DNA of 64,000 bases, taken from NCBI RefSeq assembly GCF_038502225.1, contig NC_091369.1, positions 17,101,224 to 17,165,223 of the forward strand, in the 5' to 3' direction. Source of the stretch: Cherax quadricarinatus (taxonomy: Eukaryota > Arthropoda > Malacostraca > Decapoda > Parastacidae). The stretch's first letter is position 1. Each line of letters starts with the position of its first letter. This document shows positions 1 through 8,798 of the stretch, in pieces. Made by a program: the position numbers and the translations under genes. The notes beneath the pieces were generated by a model that was given only the letters and a program-made list of their open reading frames with translations, was not told where the DNA came from and did no database searches.

Positions 1-1
1 T

Positions 2-1288
2 ATTCCAACACCTAATTTACCTCCCTTCACAGAAGGTGAAGACATTACTTCATACATTATCAGGTTTGAAAATACTGCTACCCTCTGTGAATGGCCTGCT
101 GACACATGGGCTACCAGGTTAGGAATGTTATTTTCTGGTACAGCCTTGAATATCTATGCAACTTTGTCGCAGGATATCATATGTAATTATGACCTACTGA
201 AGAAGGCAATCCTTAAAGCATACCAAAAAACCACTAATTCTTACAGGAAAGATTTCAGGTATGCCACCTTACAGCCTGGCCAGAACTTTCAACAGTTACA
301 CGTAACACTCTTTCGTTTGTTCGACTTTTGGATAGAGAGTTCAGGAATTGATCACAGTTATGAATCTCTTCGAGACTTCATGGTTGCTGACCAGTTCCTG
401 ACAGCTCTTCCCCATCAGATACGAACATTCATCAGAGAACGTAACCTGATTAAAGCTGAGGAAGTTGCTGAGGCTGCTGACCTCTATGCTGAGGCTCACA
501 ATTCCTATAAAGACCTAAAGGGATCGAACCCTAAGGGGAAGGGTTCATCAGACCTTAAGAAATCAAAGCCTCTAGTGGAAAATAAAATGACTTCTTTTAT
601 TCCTGTTTGTCATTTGTGTGGTGTTAAGGAACATAAACGTCCAGATTGCCCTTCTAAGAAGGTCCAAAAAATTGGAAGATGTTTTAAAGACTGTAATGAC
701 CAAGCACCCTTCTGTTCAGGAACAGTTAATGGACTTAATGTATCTACCATTTTACGAGACACTGGATGCACATGTATAGTCATTTCTGATAAGCTGTTCC
801 CTAACCTTAAAGAAACTCATTCCTCTGCTATACTTTCAGACTACTTGGGCCTTACGGACACTTTTCCTACCATCCGTTGTTACATTAGGTCTAAATGGTT
901 CACAGGTTGGTCTGAAGCCGTACTAGCTCCCATCACTTCTTGCTCCGTACTAATAGGTAATGTAAAAGGTGCCATTCTTCCTTCTGAGGTTGACCTTTCA
1001 TCACCAAAGATGGATATAAGTGTTTCAGATCCTCTTCCTGTAGAGTCAGAGAAGCCCCTCGAAAGTTCAGATGAGACAATGTCTCACGATATTCATGTGG
1101 GATTAAAAACCAGTGATGCTACTCTCGAAAGCGAGGAAGTAGGATCACAGGTTCACTTGTTAGATGAAAGTGAAGATATCACCTCCGATACAATAAATGT
1201 CTTGACTAGGGCTCAGACCAAAGCCCAGGCTTCTCCTACTGTCCATCCTTTGATTTTCCCTGACTTTAAGCCTTTAGATATATCGTAG
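2..1288 (+). CDS. Gag-protease segment of gypsy copy A, 5' partial
   Basis: The frame is open from base 2; the Met at 125 is internal, because matching gag sequence continues upstream of it. Counting from that Met, residues about 50-125 resemble a SCAN/capsid C-terminal helical bundle (a DQFLTALP-like core flanked by charged helices). A CX2CX4HX4C zinc knuckle lies at C162-C175, and an aspartic-protease motif DTG at D212-G214. Gag packages the RNA and forms the capsid; the protease cleaves the polyprotein. The frame stops at a TAG (1286-1288) where copy B has a lysine codon, so this stop is private to copy A and the integrase frame simply continues behind it. The acidic linker after the protease (about residues 290-360) is rich in Ser and Glu. 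Confidence 0.9.
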   Translation: MPTPNLPPFTEGEDITSYIIRFENTATLCEWPADTWATRLGMLFSGTALNIYATLSQDIICNYDLLKKAILKAYQKTTNSYRKDFRYATLQPGQNFQQLHVTLFRLFDFWIESSGIDHSYESLRDFMVADQFLTALPHQIRTFIRERNLIKAEEVAEAADLYAEAHNSYKDLKGSNPKGKGSSDLKKSKPLVENKMTSFIPVCHLCGVKEHKRPDCPSKKVQKIGRCFKDCNDQAPFCSGTVNGLNVSTILRDTGCTCIVISDKLFPNLKETHSSAILSDYLGLTDTFPTIRCYIRSKWFTGWSEAVLAPITSCSVLIGNVKGAILPSEVDLSSPKMDISVSDPLPVESEKPLESSDETMSHDIHVGLKTSDATLESEEVGSQVHLLDESEDITSDTINVLTRAQTKAQASPTVHPLIFPDFKPLDIS

Positions 1289-2611
1289 GACTCCTTTGTC
1301 AAGTTACAACGTAATTGCCCTTCTCTTCAGAATTGCCATAATGCCGCTAAACAAAATCAAGTTAGACAAAGGAAAAACTTTTCATATAAATTTGAATATA
1401 TAAAAGGTATCTTGTACAAGTCAGTATTCAAATTAAATTCAAATGAGATAGACTATTCCATCTTAGTTGTTCCAAGTCAATGCAGAGAGACTGTTCTTAA
1501 AATGGCTCATGACCTGCCAGTGGCCGGACATTTCTCGCATCGTAAAACCTTAAATAAAATTAGGGAAACCTATTTTTGGCCAAAAATGTCCTCAGATATC
1601 ACTTCCTATTGTAGATCGTGTAAAGTTTGCCAACTGTCATCCTCCCGAGGTACCAGGCGAGTACCTATGGTCAAAATGCCAGTCTTTACGGTACCTTTTG
1701 AAAGAGTAGCTATTGACATCGTTGGTCCTTTATCTCCACTTTCATCTGGGGGACATAGATATATATTAACATTAGTTGATTATGCTTCGAGTTTCCCTGA
1801 AGCCGTTCCCTTAAAGACCATAACTACTACAGAGGTGGCTGAAGCCCTTTTGTCCATCTTCTCCAGAGTGGGCATCCCTAGAGGAATTTTGTCTGACCGT
1901 GGGACTCAATTCACATCTGACTTAATGCAACATCTATACCAACTTCTGGGAGTGAAGCCTCTCTTCACCACACCCTATCATCCCAGCTGTAATGGGAGGA
2001 TTGAGCGCTAGCATTCAATTCTCAAGTCCATTTTAAGGAAACTTTGCTCCCTTAAACCTAAGGAGTGGCATCGTTATCTACCCTGTGCTTTGTTTGCCAT
2101 GAGGGAAGTTCCTAGTGACTCTTTGCGGTTTTCACCTTTTGAACTTCTCTATGGTAGACAGGCCAGAGGTCCACTGGCCATCCTTCATGACTTATGGACT
2201 AATGAGGAGGTAAATGCTGTGGTTCAGTCTTCTTACCAGTTTCTCCTTGACCTTAGATCCAAACTTGAGGAGACCTCTGACATAGTTTCGAAAAACTTAA
2301 GTTTGTCAATGGACCAGTACAAAACATATTTTGATTCCAAAAGTCAGAGGAGAAGTTTTAAAGTAGGGGATGAAGTTCTGGTACTTTTGCCTATCAAGTC
2401 AAATAAATTATTAGTAGCATGGAAAGGTCCATATAAAGTATTAAAAATTTGTGGGAAAGTTGACTACCTCATAGAAGTCAAGGGAAAACCTAAGCTTTAT
2501 CATAACATCCTTAAGAAATATTACAGAAGAAATTCGGTTAACTGCCTTAATAACTTCAACTTAGTTTTTCCACACGAACTTGATAAGACAACTGAAGAAT
2601 GTAAAGTGTGA
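1289..2611 (+). pseudogene. Integrase segment of gypsy copy A, with an in-frame TAG
   Basis: Integrase inserts the cDNA into the host chromosome. An HHCC zinc-binding region (histidines in the AHDLPVAGH stretch; CRSCKVC cysteines near 1610-1630) is followed by the catalytic core: Asp in AIDIVGP near 1717, Asp in LSDRGTQF near 1897 and Glu in NGRIER near 2005. A TAG at 2009-2011 comes two codons after that Glu. The same TAG is present in copy B. The frame then reopens, and the C-terminal part (2090-2611) includes a GPY/F-like module (KVGDEVLVLLP ... AWKGPYKVL). Order and motifs fit a gypsy-class integrase placed before RT. The frame ends at a TGA, also shared with copy B. Confidence 0.88.
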
Positions 2612-4080
2612 GTAATTGACACCTCTAACTTAGACTATGATGAACTACATGACTTGGTGACTCTTGACCACTCGAGCGCAACCAACATTAATATTAATGA
2701 ATCTTTGGATGACCATAAGAGACATAAACTACTTCAACGTGTGAGTAACTTTTCAGACGTCTTTACTGATATTCCAGGTGTTACCTCCACGGTAGTCCAT
2801 AAGATTGACTTAGTGACGGACAATCCTATCAAACAGAAATTATACCCAGTTCCAGTTCACCTTAGGGATGCATTTGACCAAGAGGTAGACAAATTATTAA
2901 AACTAAAGATCATTGAACCTTCAGTATCTTCATATTGTTCACCAGTAGTCATGGTTAAGAAGGAGAATAATTCATATAGACTTGCTGTTGACTTCAGAGG
3001 CCTTAATGCTATAACTCGGTGGGATGCTGAGCCTATGCCCTTAATAGATAGCGATCTACACAAATTTTATGAAGCTTCCTTCTTTTCAGAGATTGATATT
3101 GCGCAGGCATATCGTCAAGTAATGTTAGATCCTTCTTCTAAGAAGTACACCGCTTTTCCTACACACCAAGGACTGATGCAATATAGAACAATGCCCTTCG
3201 GTTTGGTAACTGCCTGTGCTACCTACGTGAGACTGATGAGAAAGGTCTTGGGTAATATGCCAAATGTTTCAGTTTATTTTGATAACATTTATGTAATGAC
3301 ATCCACATGGGGCGAACATATTCAAACATTAACATCAGTTTTGCATAGGTTACGCTCACATGGCCTCACTGCCAAGCCGAAGAAATGCTTCCTTGGGTAT
3401 AACAAGATTAGATATCTTGGACTGATACTTTCTAATAACTCTCTGCAGCCTCTCCCCAGTAAGATCAAAGCTTTACTAGAATTTAAATTCCCCAAAACAA
3501 AGAAGCTCGTGTGTAGCTTTCTTGGTTCTGTAAATTTTTATGCACGGTTTATCCCGAACCTTACTGATCTTACAGTCATCTTATCAGACTTCCTTAAAAA
3601 GTCTGTGAAGGAACCTCTTGAACTTTCCGACGTAGCTCGGGAAAAGTTTAATGAGATTAAAAGTATCTTTTCGAAAGATCCTATACTTAAGATTCCAGAT
3701 ATTAATAAAACATTTCGTTTAAGAACTGATGCCTCCAATACTGGCTTAGGTGCGGTGTTACTACAATACCATGATGGTACTCCCTTCCCTGTATGCTTCC
3801 TGTGCCGGAAACTCCTTCCCGCAGAAACGAGATACTCCTCCATAGAAAAGGAATGTTTGGCCCTTGTGTGGGGTATCTCCAAACTTAAATTTTATTTGCT
3901 GGGAAAAGAATTCATTTTAGAAACGGACCACAAACCTTTGATATACCTAGAAACTTTTAAGGGAACCAACAGTCGCCTCTTGAGGTGGCATTGGCACATC
4001 AGGCTTTTAAGTTCCATATTGTGTATATCAGTGGTTCATCCAATTATTTCTCTGACTGGTTAAGTCGTGACAGTCAGTAG
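2612..4080 (+). pseudogene. Reverse transcriptase-RNase H of gypsy copy A
   Basis: Same frame as gag and integrase and open straight after the TGA at 2609-2611. Counting from the Met at 2654, the RT shows VDFRGLN (about 112-118), motif A EIDIAQAY with D148, the RTMPFGL block (178-184), then YFDN (208-211) where gypsy RTs normally have a double Asp; the second catalytic Asp is replaced by Asn. RNase H follows, with TDAS (D359), an E398/E400 region and TDHKPL (D425). After LLRWHWH the frame leaves the expected path: the RNase H C-terminus (a SGSSNYFSDWLS-like end) continues in another frame to a TAG at 4080, so there is a 1-nt frameshift. Copy B has the same substitution and the same frameshift. 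Confidence 0.9.
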
Positions 4081-4110
4081 AAGATTTCTTGCCCTACGCG
4101 ACTTCAATAT

Positions 4111-4363
4111 CTGGAGTATCTGGAGTATATCTGGAGAGAGTTCCGGGGGTCAACGCCCCCGCGGCCCGGTCTGTGACCAGGCCTCCTTAGGTCAGTGTCC
4201 CAGGATGCGACCCACACCAGTCGACTAACACTCAGGTACCCATTTTACTGATGGGGAACATAGACAACAGGTGGAAAGAAACACGTCCAATGTTTCTACT
4301 CTGGCTGGGAATCGAACCCAGGCTCTCACCGTGTGAAGCGAGAGCGTTAACCACCAGGCCACC
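4111..4363 (-). mobile_element. tRNA-derived SINE inserted in gypsy copy A
   Basis: Read on the minus strand it starts with a tRNA-like head (GGTGGCCTGGTGG as A box, GGTTCGATTCCC as B box), then the decapod-type body containing GTCGACTGGTGTGGGTCGC, and ends in a short repeated tail (CTGGAGTAT-type units at 4111-4136 on the plus strand). Copy B lacks it: gypsy sequence runs from TTCAATAT into AGAACTTTTT there, with only about three bases between. No target-site duplication is visible. It is internally Pol III-promoted by family knowledge and depends on a LINE for mobility. Confidence 0.85.
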
Positions 4364-4424
4364 AGAACTTTTTCCTCGCCTATTCTTCTTATACTCCTTG
4401 ACTATAAGTCTTGGTATGGGGGAG

Positions 4425-5003
4425 TGTGAGGAAAAAGTTCAATAGATAGGAGTAGCGAGGGAGTATATAGTAACAACAGTTTCATTGCCGGCTACTTGTT
4501 AAGGTAGGGTAAGTCAAGCTCCCGCTATTCCCGCCTTTTTTCCCCCTCCACGAAATTGATAGTTTCATTGCCGGCTACTTGTTAAGGTAGGGTAAGTCAA
4601 GCTCCCACTATTCCCGCCTTTTCTCCTTCACCCCTAAAGTGATAGTTTGACTGCCGGCTGCTTGTTAACATAGGGTCAGTCTAGCTCCCACTATCCCTCC
4701 CCCTCCCTCTTCTCCCCCCCAAAAAGGTGACGTGTGGGGCTCTGGTCAAACAGTAAATCACTCGACTCACAGCTCCCAACACTACTGTAAGTACATGCCT
4801 GCCTTGTATTCTAGTGGATTTATTGGTTGACAGCATCACTTTTGACCAATAATAAACTTAGTCCTTTCAGTCTTGCTCTAGGTTGACTGTTGTAATAATC
4901 ACCACATCTTTTGGGTATTGTACTTACCATGGAGAGTGATTTCTTAAGCAGTGGGTAACCTGTCTATCTTTCCAGCTTGGATGACAGAGAGGGTCACCTG
5001 CCC
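4425..5003 (+). repeat. 3' LTR of gypsy copy A, truncated
   Basis: Starts TGTGAGG directly after a polypurine tract (ATGGGGGAG, 4416-4424) and matches the LTRs of copy B. A TATATAG box at 4464-4470 and an AATAAA at 4851-4856 are plausible promoter and polyadenylation signals. Three tandem 83-bp subrepeats start at 4478, 4561 and 4644 (each with a GCCGGCT(A/G)CTTGTTAA core), the usual look of U3 enhancer repeats. Only about 580 of 1,085 bp remain. Near 5003, after GGTCACCTG, the sequence switches to CR1-like LINE. Confidence 0.9.
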
Positions 5004-5785
5004 TTTCCCGATCTTCATGACTTTGCACTTGGCGCGGTTGAAGTCCAGGAGCCAGCTGCTAGACCAGACCTGTAGCCTGTCCAGATCCCTTTGTAGTCCT
5101 GCTGTGTCATCCTCTGATTGAATTCTCCTCATTAACTTCACATCGTCTGCAAACAGACACTTCTGAGTCTGTTCCTTCTGTCATGTCTTTTACACATACC
5201 AGAAACAGCACCGGTCCTAGAGCTGACCCATGTGGAACCCCGCTCATCACAGGCACCCACTCCGACACCTCGTCACGTACCATGACTCGGTGTTGCCTTC
5301 CTGTCAGGCATTCTCTGATTCATTGCAGTGCCTTCCATGTTATACCTGCCTGGTCTTCCAGCTTTCGTATTAATCTCTTCTTGTGTGGAACTGTGTCAAA
5401 AGCCTTTTTACAGTCCAAGAAAATGCAGTCTACCCACCCCTCTCTCTCTTGTCCTACTGCTGTCACCTTGTCATAGAACTCAACTTGGTTTGTGACACAG
5501 GATTTCCTGTCCCTAAATCCATTCTGGTTGTCGCAGATAAGCTTATTCCTTCCTAGGTGTTTCACCACTCTTCTCCTGATAATCTCCATGACTTTGCATA
5601 CAATGCAAGTCAGTGATTGTGGTCTGTAGTTAAATACTACATGTCTGTCTCCTTTTTTAAAAACTGGGACTACATTTGCTGTCTTCCATACCTAAGGTAG
5701 TTGCAGTGTTTCAATAGATGTATTGAAGACTGTTGTTAATGGTACACAGAGCACCGCTGCTCCCTCTCTCAGGGCCCACAGAGAG
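5004..5785 (-). pseudogene. CR1-like LINE reverse transcriptase fragment
   Basis: Non-LTR RT read on the minus strand. The fingers/palm part near 5590-5320 contains GRNKLI..NQNGF and FLDCKKAFDTVPHKK (motif A Asp). The palm continues through a G-V-P-x-G-S-x-L-G-P block and FADDVK active site near 5150-5165, then LDRLQVWSSSWLLDFN near 5080. Several frameshifts break it. The minus-strand frame runs through the junction at about 5003 into gypsy LTR, a chimeric joint. This is the same family as the fragments at 18.6, 30.5-34.5, 34.7-35.2 and 48.5-48.8 kb. The clade call (CR1-like) rests on motif style only. Confidence 0.8.
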
Positions 5786-5787
5786 AT

Positions 5788-6352
5788 GTGTACTCATCTA
5801 ATTGTGGTTGCAGGGGCCGAGTCACAGCTCATGGCCCCTCCTCTTCACTTGTCGCTATTACGTCACTCCCTCCCTACTCCGTGAGCCTTATCATACCTCT
5901 TCTTAAAGCTATGTATGGATACTTCCTTTACGTCACTTTCCAGGCTATTCCACTTCCTGAAAACTGTACGGCTGAAGAAATACTTTCTTTCATCCCTCTG
6001 ACTCATCTGAGTCTTCATCTTTCAATTGTGACCCCTTGTTGCTATGTCCCGTCTCTGGAACATCCTGACTTTGTCCACCTTGTCAATTCCTAGCAGTATT
6101 TTGTAAGTCGTTATCATGTCCACCTGTCCCTTCTGTCCTCCAGTGTCGTCAGGTCGATTTCCCTTAACCTTTCTTCGTCAGATATTTCCCATAGCTGCGG
6201 GACTAGTCTTGTTGTCATTGACATATACCAGAAATAGCACCTGTCCTAGGACGGACCCCTGTGGAACCCCACTCTGACACCTCGTCATGTACCTTGACTC
6301 GTTGTTGCCTCCTCAAGTATTCTCTGATCCAGTGCATTGCATTACCCGTTAT
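5788..6352 (-). pseudogene. CR1-like LINE 3'-end fragment plus a second RT scrap
   Basis: 5788-6210 reads on the minus strand as the C-terminus of the same LINE family: a decayed version of the block ending in SFKTRYDKAHG, followed by the conserved 3' end (GACCCCTGCAACCACAATTAG-like, here near 5800-5825). 6211-6352 is a separate minus-strand scrap of the RT palm (GSTGVRPRTGAISGI-type decayed motif). The (TG)n tract at 6356 starts immediately after it. Nothing here is intact. Confidence 0.7.
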
Positions 6353-6355
<3 letters not shown>

Positions 6356-6436
<81 letters not shown>

Positions 6437-6500
6437 GTGTGTGTGTGTGTGTGAATGTATGTATGTATGTATGTATGTATGTATGTATGTATGTATGTAT
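6356..6500. repeat. (TG)n followed by (TATG)n microsatellite
   Basis: About 97 bp of nearly pure TG dinucleotides (6356-6452), then about 46 bp of TATG tetranucleotides to 6500. It separates LINE debris on the left from tRNA repeat unit I on the right. Confidence 0.95.
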
Positions 6501-6591
6501 CTGGGTCCACAGACGGATCATAGACAAGCAATAAATTTAGCAGCTTCTCCAAAGAGTAAAATACTATTAATTAAATACTACTGATTAAACT

Positions 6592-6595
6592 AAAA
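6592..6595 (-). terminator. Pol III terminator of tRNA-iMet (unit I)
   Basis: A TTTT run on the minus strand, 5 nt beyond the tRNA 3' end. The same run follows the other two intact copies. Confidence 0.7.
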
Positions 6596-6600
6596 CAGTG

Positions 6601-6672
6601 TAGCAGAGCGTGGTTTCGATCCACGGACCTCTGGGTTATGGGCCCAGCACGCTTCCACTGCGCCACTCTGCT
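6601..6672 (-). tRNA. initiator tRNA-Met (CAT), unit I
   Basis: A 72-nt initiator tRNA on the minus strand. The acceptor stem AGCAGAG/CTCTGCT pairs fully. The anticodon stem carries the initiator-specific GGG/CCC pairs (CTGGG-CCCATAA-CCCAG) with anticodon CAT. The T arm CGTGG/CCACG encloses ATCGAAA, the loop typical of eukaryotic initiators. CCA is not encoded, as expected in eukaryotes. It is identical to the copies at 19757-19828 and 47494-47565. It charges with Met and starts translation. It should be transcribed by Pol III from internal A and B boxes; a T4 terminator follows. Confidence 0.95.
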
Positions 6673-6756
6673 CGATAGTATATTAAGTAAGTTACATTCA
6701 TAAGTTTATTAAAAAATTAGAGGTAATAAAAATAGTTTTAATCTTCTGTAAATTCG

Positions 6757-7048
6757 CCAGGTGGGTCCCTGCAGGTCTTCTCCAGGTGGGTCCCTGCAGG
6801 TCTTCTCCAGGTGGGTCCCTACTGGTTTTCTCCAGATGGGTCTCTACTGGTTTTCTCTAGGTGGTTCTCTGGCGGTCTTCTCCAGGTGGGTCCCTGCCTG
6901 TCTTCTCCAGGTGAGTCTCTGCCGGTCTTCTCCAGGTGGGTCCCTGCTGGTCATCTCCAGGTGGGTCCCTGCCGTTCTTCTTCATGTGGGTCCCTGTCGG
7001 TCATCTCCAGGTGGGTCCCTGTCGGTCTTCTGCAGGTGGGTCCCTGTC
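6757..7048 (+). repeat. 24-bp minisatellite, about 12 copies
   Basis: Tandem units of the form CCAGGTGGGTCCCTGCAGGT plus CTTCT, 24 bp each, with substitutions between units. The related unit at 36255 carries only one such motif (GGGTGGGTGTCGGCCCGGGT), so the array is a local expansion. One more unit lies at about 8450-8478, on the far side of the ORF1 insertion. Open frames in it (repeated GGSL/VFSRWVP peptides) are by-products of the 24-bp period. Confidence 0.93.
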
Positions 7049-7070
7049 AATCACCTTTACCGACGTGAAC

Positions 7071-8171
7071 ATGGCTGCCACTGCTCTGAACGAAGGTCTT
7101 GCTGTTTACTACTACTACATCAGTCCCACCTACATAGAAGCAGAGAGATACCACTACATCCAACATTGCTGGAACTGTTATTCTTATCTTCACACCACCA
7201 AAACATGTCCAGTAAAAGACAATAAGTTCTGCACTACATATGGTAGTGAGGGACACACCTTCAGTTCCTGTACCGCTGCTGCACCAACACAACCAGCGTG
7301 TTTAAACTGCAAAAGTAATGATCACCATACACTGGCAGCAAAATGTCCTACTAGAAAGGATATAATGAAGAAAACACAAGATGTAGCAAAGAAAAAATCT
7401 ACCAACAACACACCAACGTATGCCGCAATTGCAAAATTACAAGCAGTCACTACAAAATTACTTCAAGCATCTACTCAGCCCGCCTCCACCACCACCATCA
7501 CTCATCCAACATGTGACGTAACGAAGATCCACTATTGTCTGCTATACGCTCACATGCAGAACATGGCTGTACCTGGATCCTTTAGCTCTACCATCAACGA
7601 GTTATTTGCATTAAATAATATGCCATCATTTATATTTCCAGCATCCCCACCTTCTGAAGAAATTCTCAAATTCACGAAGGACTTAATAACCACCTCTGCT
7701 GCAGAAGGTCCATCAACACCACCATCTAGTGACGTCACTCTAACAACGTCCAATGAGAAGCCTCCACCGCCACCACTCCTCACTGAATCCAACCAATCAG
7801 AGGCCTTGCCACCAGAAACATCTTCTAATTCGTCTACTGGAATTGACAACGAATCAACACCACCTTCCTCAACTCCACCACCGCCTTCTCCACCTCGCTC
7901 ACGTCGATTACCTGGAACACCATGGGTTAAGCACAAAGGACTCACATTCTACACCACGACGCAACACCCCACACGAATTACTCGCCTAGAACTCATCCAA
8001 CATCTCCAAGACAACACTGCAACGTACCAAAGCGACGAAAGACCATACCCTACCTTCAACCAGATACTCCACCAACTCCAAACCAACGAACTCTACTACA
8101 GCTCTCCCATACGTGTGCTACAAATCTCTCGAACAAAATTCAATGCACTGAAAAACGGTTCAAGACAATAA
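7071..8171 (+). CDS. Gag-like ORF1 of a non-LTR retrotransposon, zinc-knuckle protein
   Basis: A 366-aa open frame from an ATG in good context (AACATGGCT). The longer frame starting at 6936 only adds minisatellite translation. Three zinc knuckles follow about 25 residues in: CWNCYSYLHTTKTC (CX2CX4HX4C), then CTTYGSEGHTFSSC, where the second Cys is Tyr, then CLNCKSNDHHTLAAKC. Next comes a basic KK-rich stretch, a Pro/Ser/Thr-rich middle (PPPPP and PPSSTPPPPSPP runs) and a folded-looking C-terminus. This is the layout of ORF1 RNA-binding proteins of jockey/R1/I-type LINEs. No endonuclease or RT follows: ORF1 and about 270 bp of trailer are inserted alone inside the minisatellite of repeat unit I. 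The family within non-LTR elements is not determined. Confidence 0.75.
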   Translation: MAATALNEGLAVYYYYISPTYIEAERYHYIQHCWNCYSYLHTTKTCPVKDNKFCTTYGSEGHTFSSCTAAAPTQPACLNCKSNDHHTLAAKCPTRKDIMKKTQDVAKKKSTNNTPTYAAIAKLQAVTTKLLQASTQPASTTTITHPTCDVTKIHYCLLYAHMQNMAVPGSFSSTINELFALNNMPSFIFPASPPSEEILKFTKDLITTSAAEGPSTPPSSDVTLTTSNEKPPPPPLLTESNQSEALPPETSSNSSTGIDNESTPPSSTPPPPSPPRSRRLPGTPWVKHKGLTFYTTTQHPTRITRLELIQHLQDNTATYQSDERPYPTFNQILHQLQTNELYYSSPIRVLQISRTKFNALKNGSRQ

Positions 8172-8798
8172 CCAACTCATCCTGCTTGCTGCCTTCTGAC
8201 ACTCCCAGCTCCTACCGCTGCCTTCGCCATCCTCTCCTAGTGAGCCAAGTAAGGACATCATTCAAGCCTCTCCATCTACGTCGCCAGTACTTCGGTACCA
8301 CATGTCCCAAAGAGGTTGGGCCACTTGCTTTAATTCCTCCTCTTCCCCTCCTTCCCATCCTTTTCCAGTTATTTCCATCCTTCCTTATCCTTCTTCCTTC
8401 CCATCTCACGACAGCTCTCGTCGTCTTATTCGATTTGATTTGGTCTTCTCCAGGTGGGTCCCTGTCAGTCTTCTCCATGCAGAAACCCAGCAAAAAAATT
8501 AATACCTTAATTTTCTGTTCAGTAAATATAATTATTAATAGAAAACTTATACCAAAATATAAAAACAGTGACAGTATCGGAGACAAAACTCTGAAGCATC
8601 ACTTGGCCTGGCCAAAAAAACCTGGATAGTAGAATCTGTATGTGAAACATTTGTGGTAGAAATGGTTCAGTGTCAAGCTCCTTTTAAGTTCCTTTGTGAG
8701 TAGTCTGACAGCCATGAGATATCTGCCACTAAGGACAGTGAGCATATACGTTGTCGTATTTAGCAGGAATCATATCCGATATGTGTGCAGAAACTAGG

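Larger units (their letters stand above)
1..5003 (+). mobile_element. Ty3/gypsy retrotransposon, Gmr1-like, copy A (5' end outside window)
   Basis: An LTR retrotransposon read left to right: Gag and protease, integrase, reverse transcriptase with RNase H, polypurine tract, then the start of the 3' LTR. The 5' LTR and the start of gag lie left of the window. All coding segments up to RNase H lie in one reading frame, so the parent had a single long gag-pol frame. It is broken by a TAG at 1286-1288 (absent from copy B) and by a TAG at 2009-2011, a TGA at 2609-2611 and an RNase H frameshift that copy B shares. Integrase precedes RT, unlike typical Ty3/gypsy. A tRNA-derived SINE sits at 4111-4363, and the LTR is truncated near 5003, where CR1-like LINE sequence begins. 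Closely related to copy B at 8799-16467. Confidence 0.93.
6501..8798 (+). repeat. tRNA-iMet repeat unit I, left half (up to gypsy copy B)
   Basis: Sequence from 6501 (CTGGGTCCACAGACGGATCATAGAC...) to the gypsy insertion at 8798 matches, with divergence, 35260-35300 plus 36107-36609 and 19740-20187. It contains the tRNA-iMet gene, a conserved stretch with ACTTATACCAAAATATAAAAACAGTGAC near 8545, and the host target site CTAGG at 8794-8798. Its continuation lies beyond copy B at 16473. A minisatellite (6757-7048) and an ORF1 insertion (about 7051-8440) interrupt it. Confidence 0.8.

Noticed and set aside
6337..6534. Cys-Val and Thr-His repeat proteins from the TG/AC tracts (also at 18.5, 34.5 and 48.4 kb)
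   Set aside because: Both strands of a dinucleotide repeat are open in several frames; no start context or conserved sequence outside the repeat.
6757..7048. Minisatellite as a CRISPR-like array
   Set aside because: Units are directly adjacent with no unique spacers, and the sequence is eukaryotic.
6761..7225. Gly/Trp/Ser-repeat protein read from 6761-7225
   Set aside because: It is the translation of the 24-bp minisatellite; 24 is a multiple of 3, so any frame without a stop stays open.
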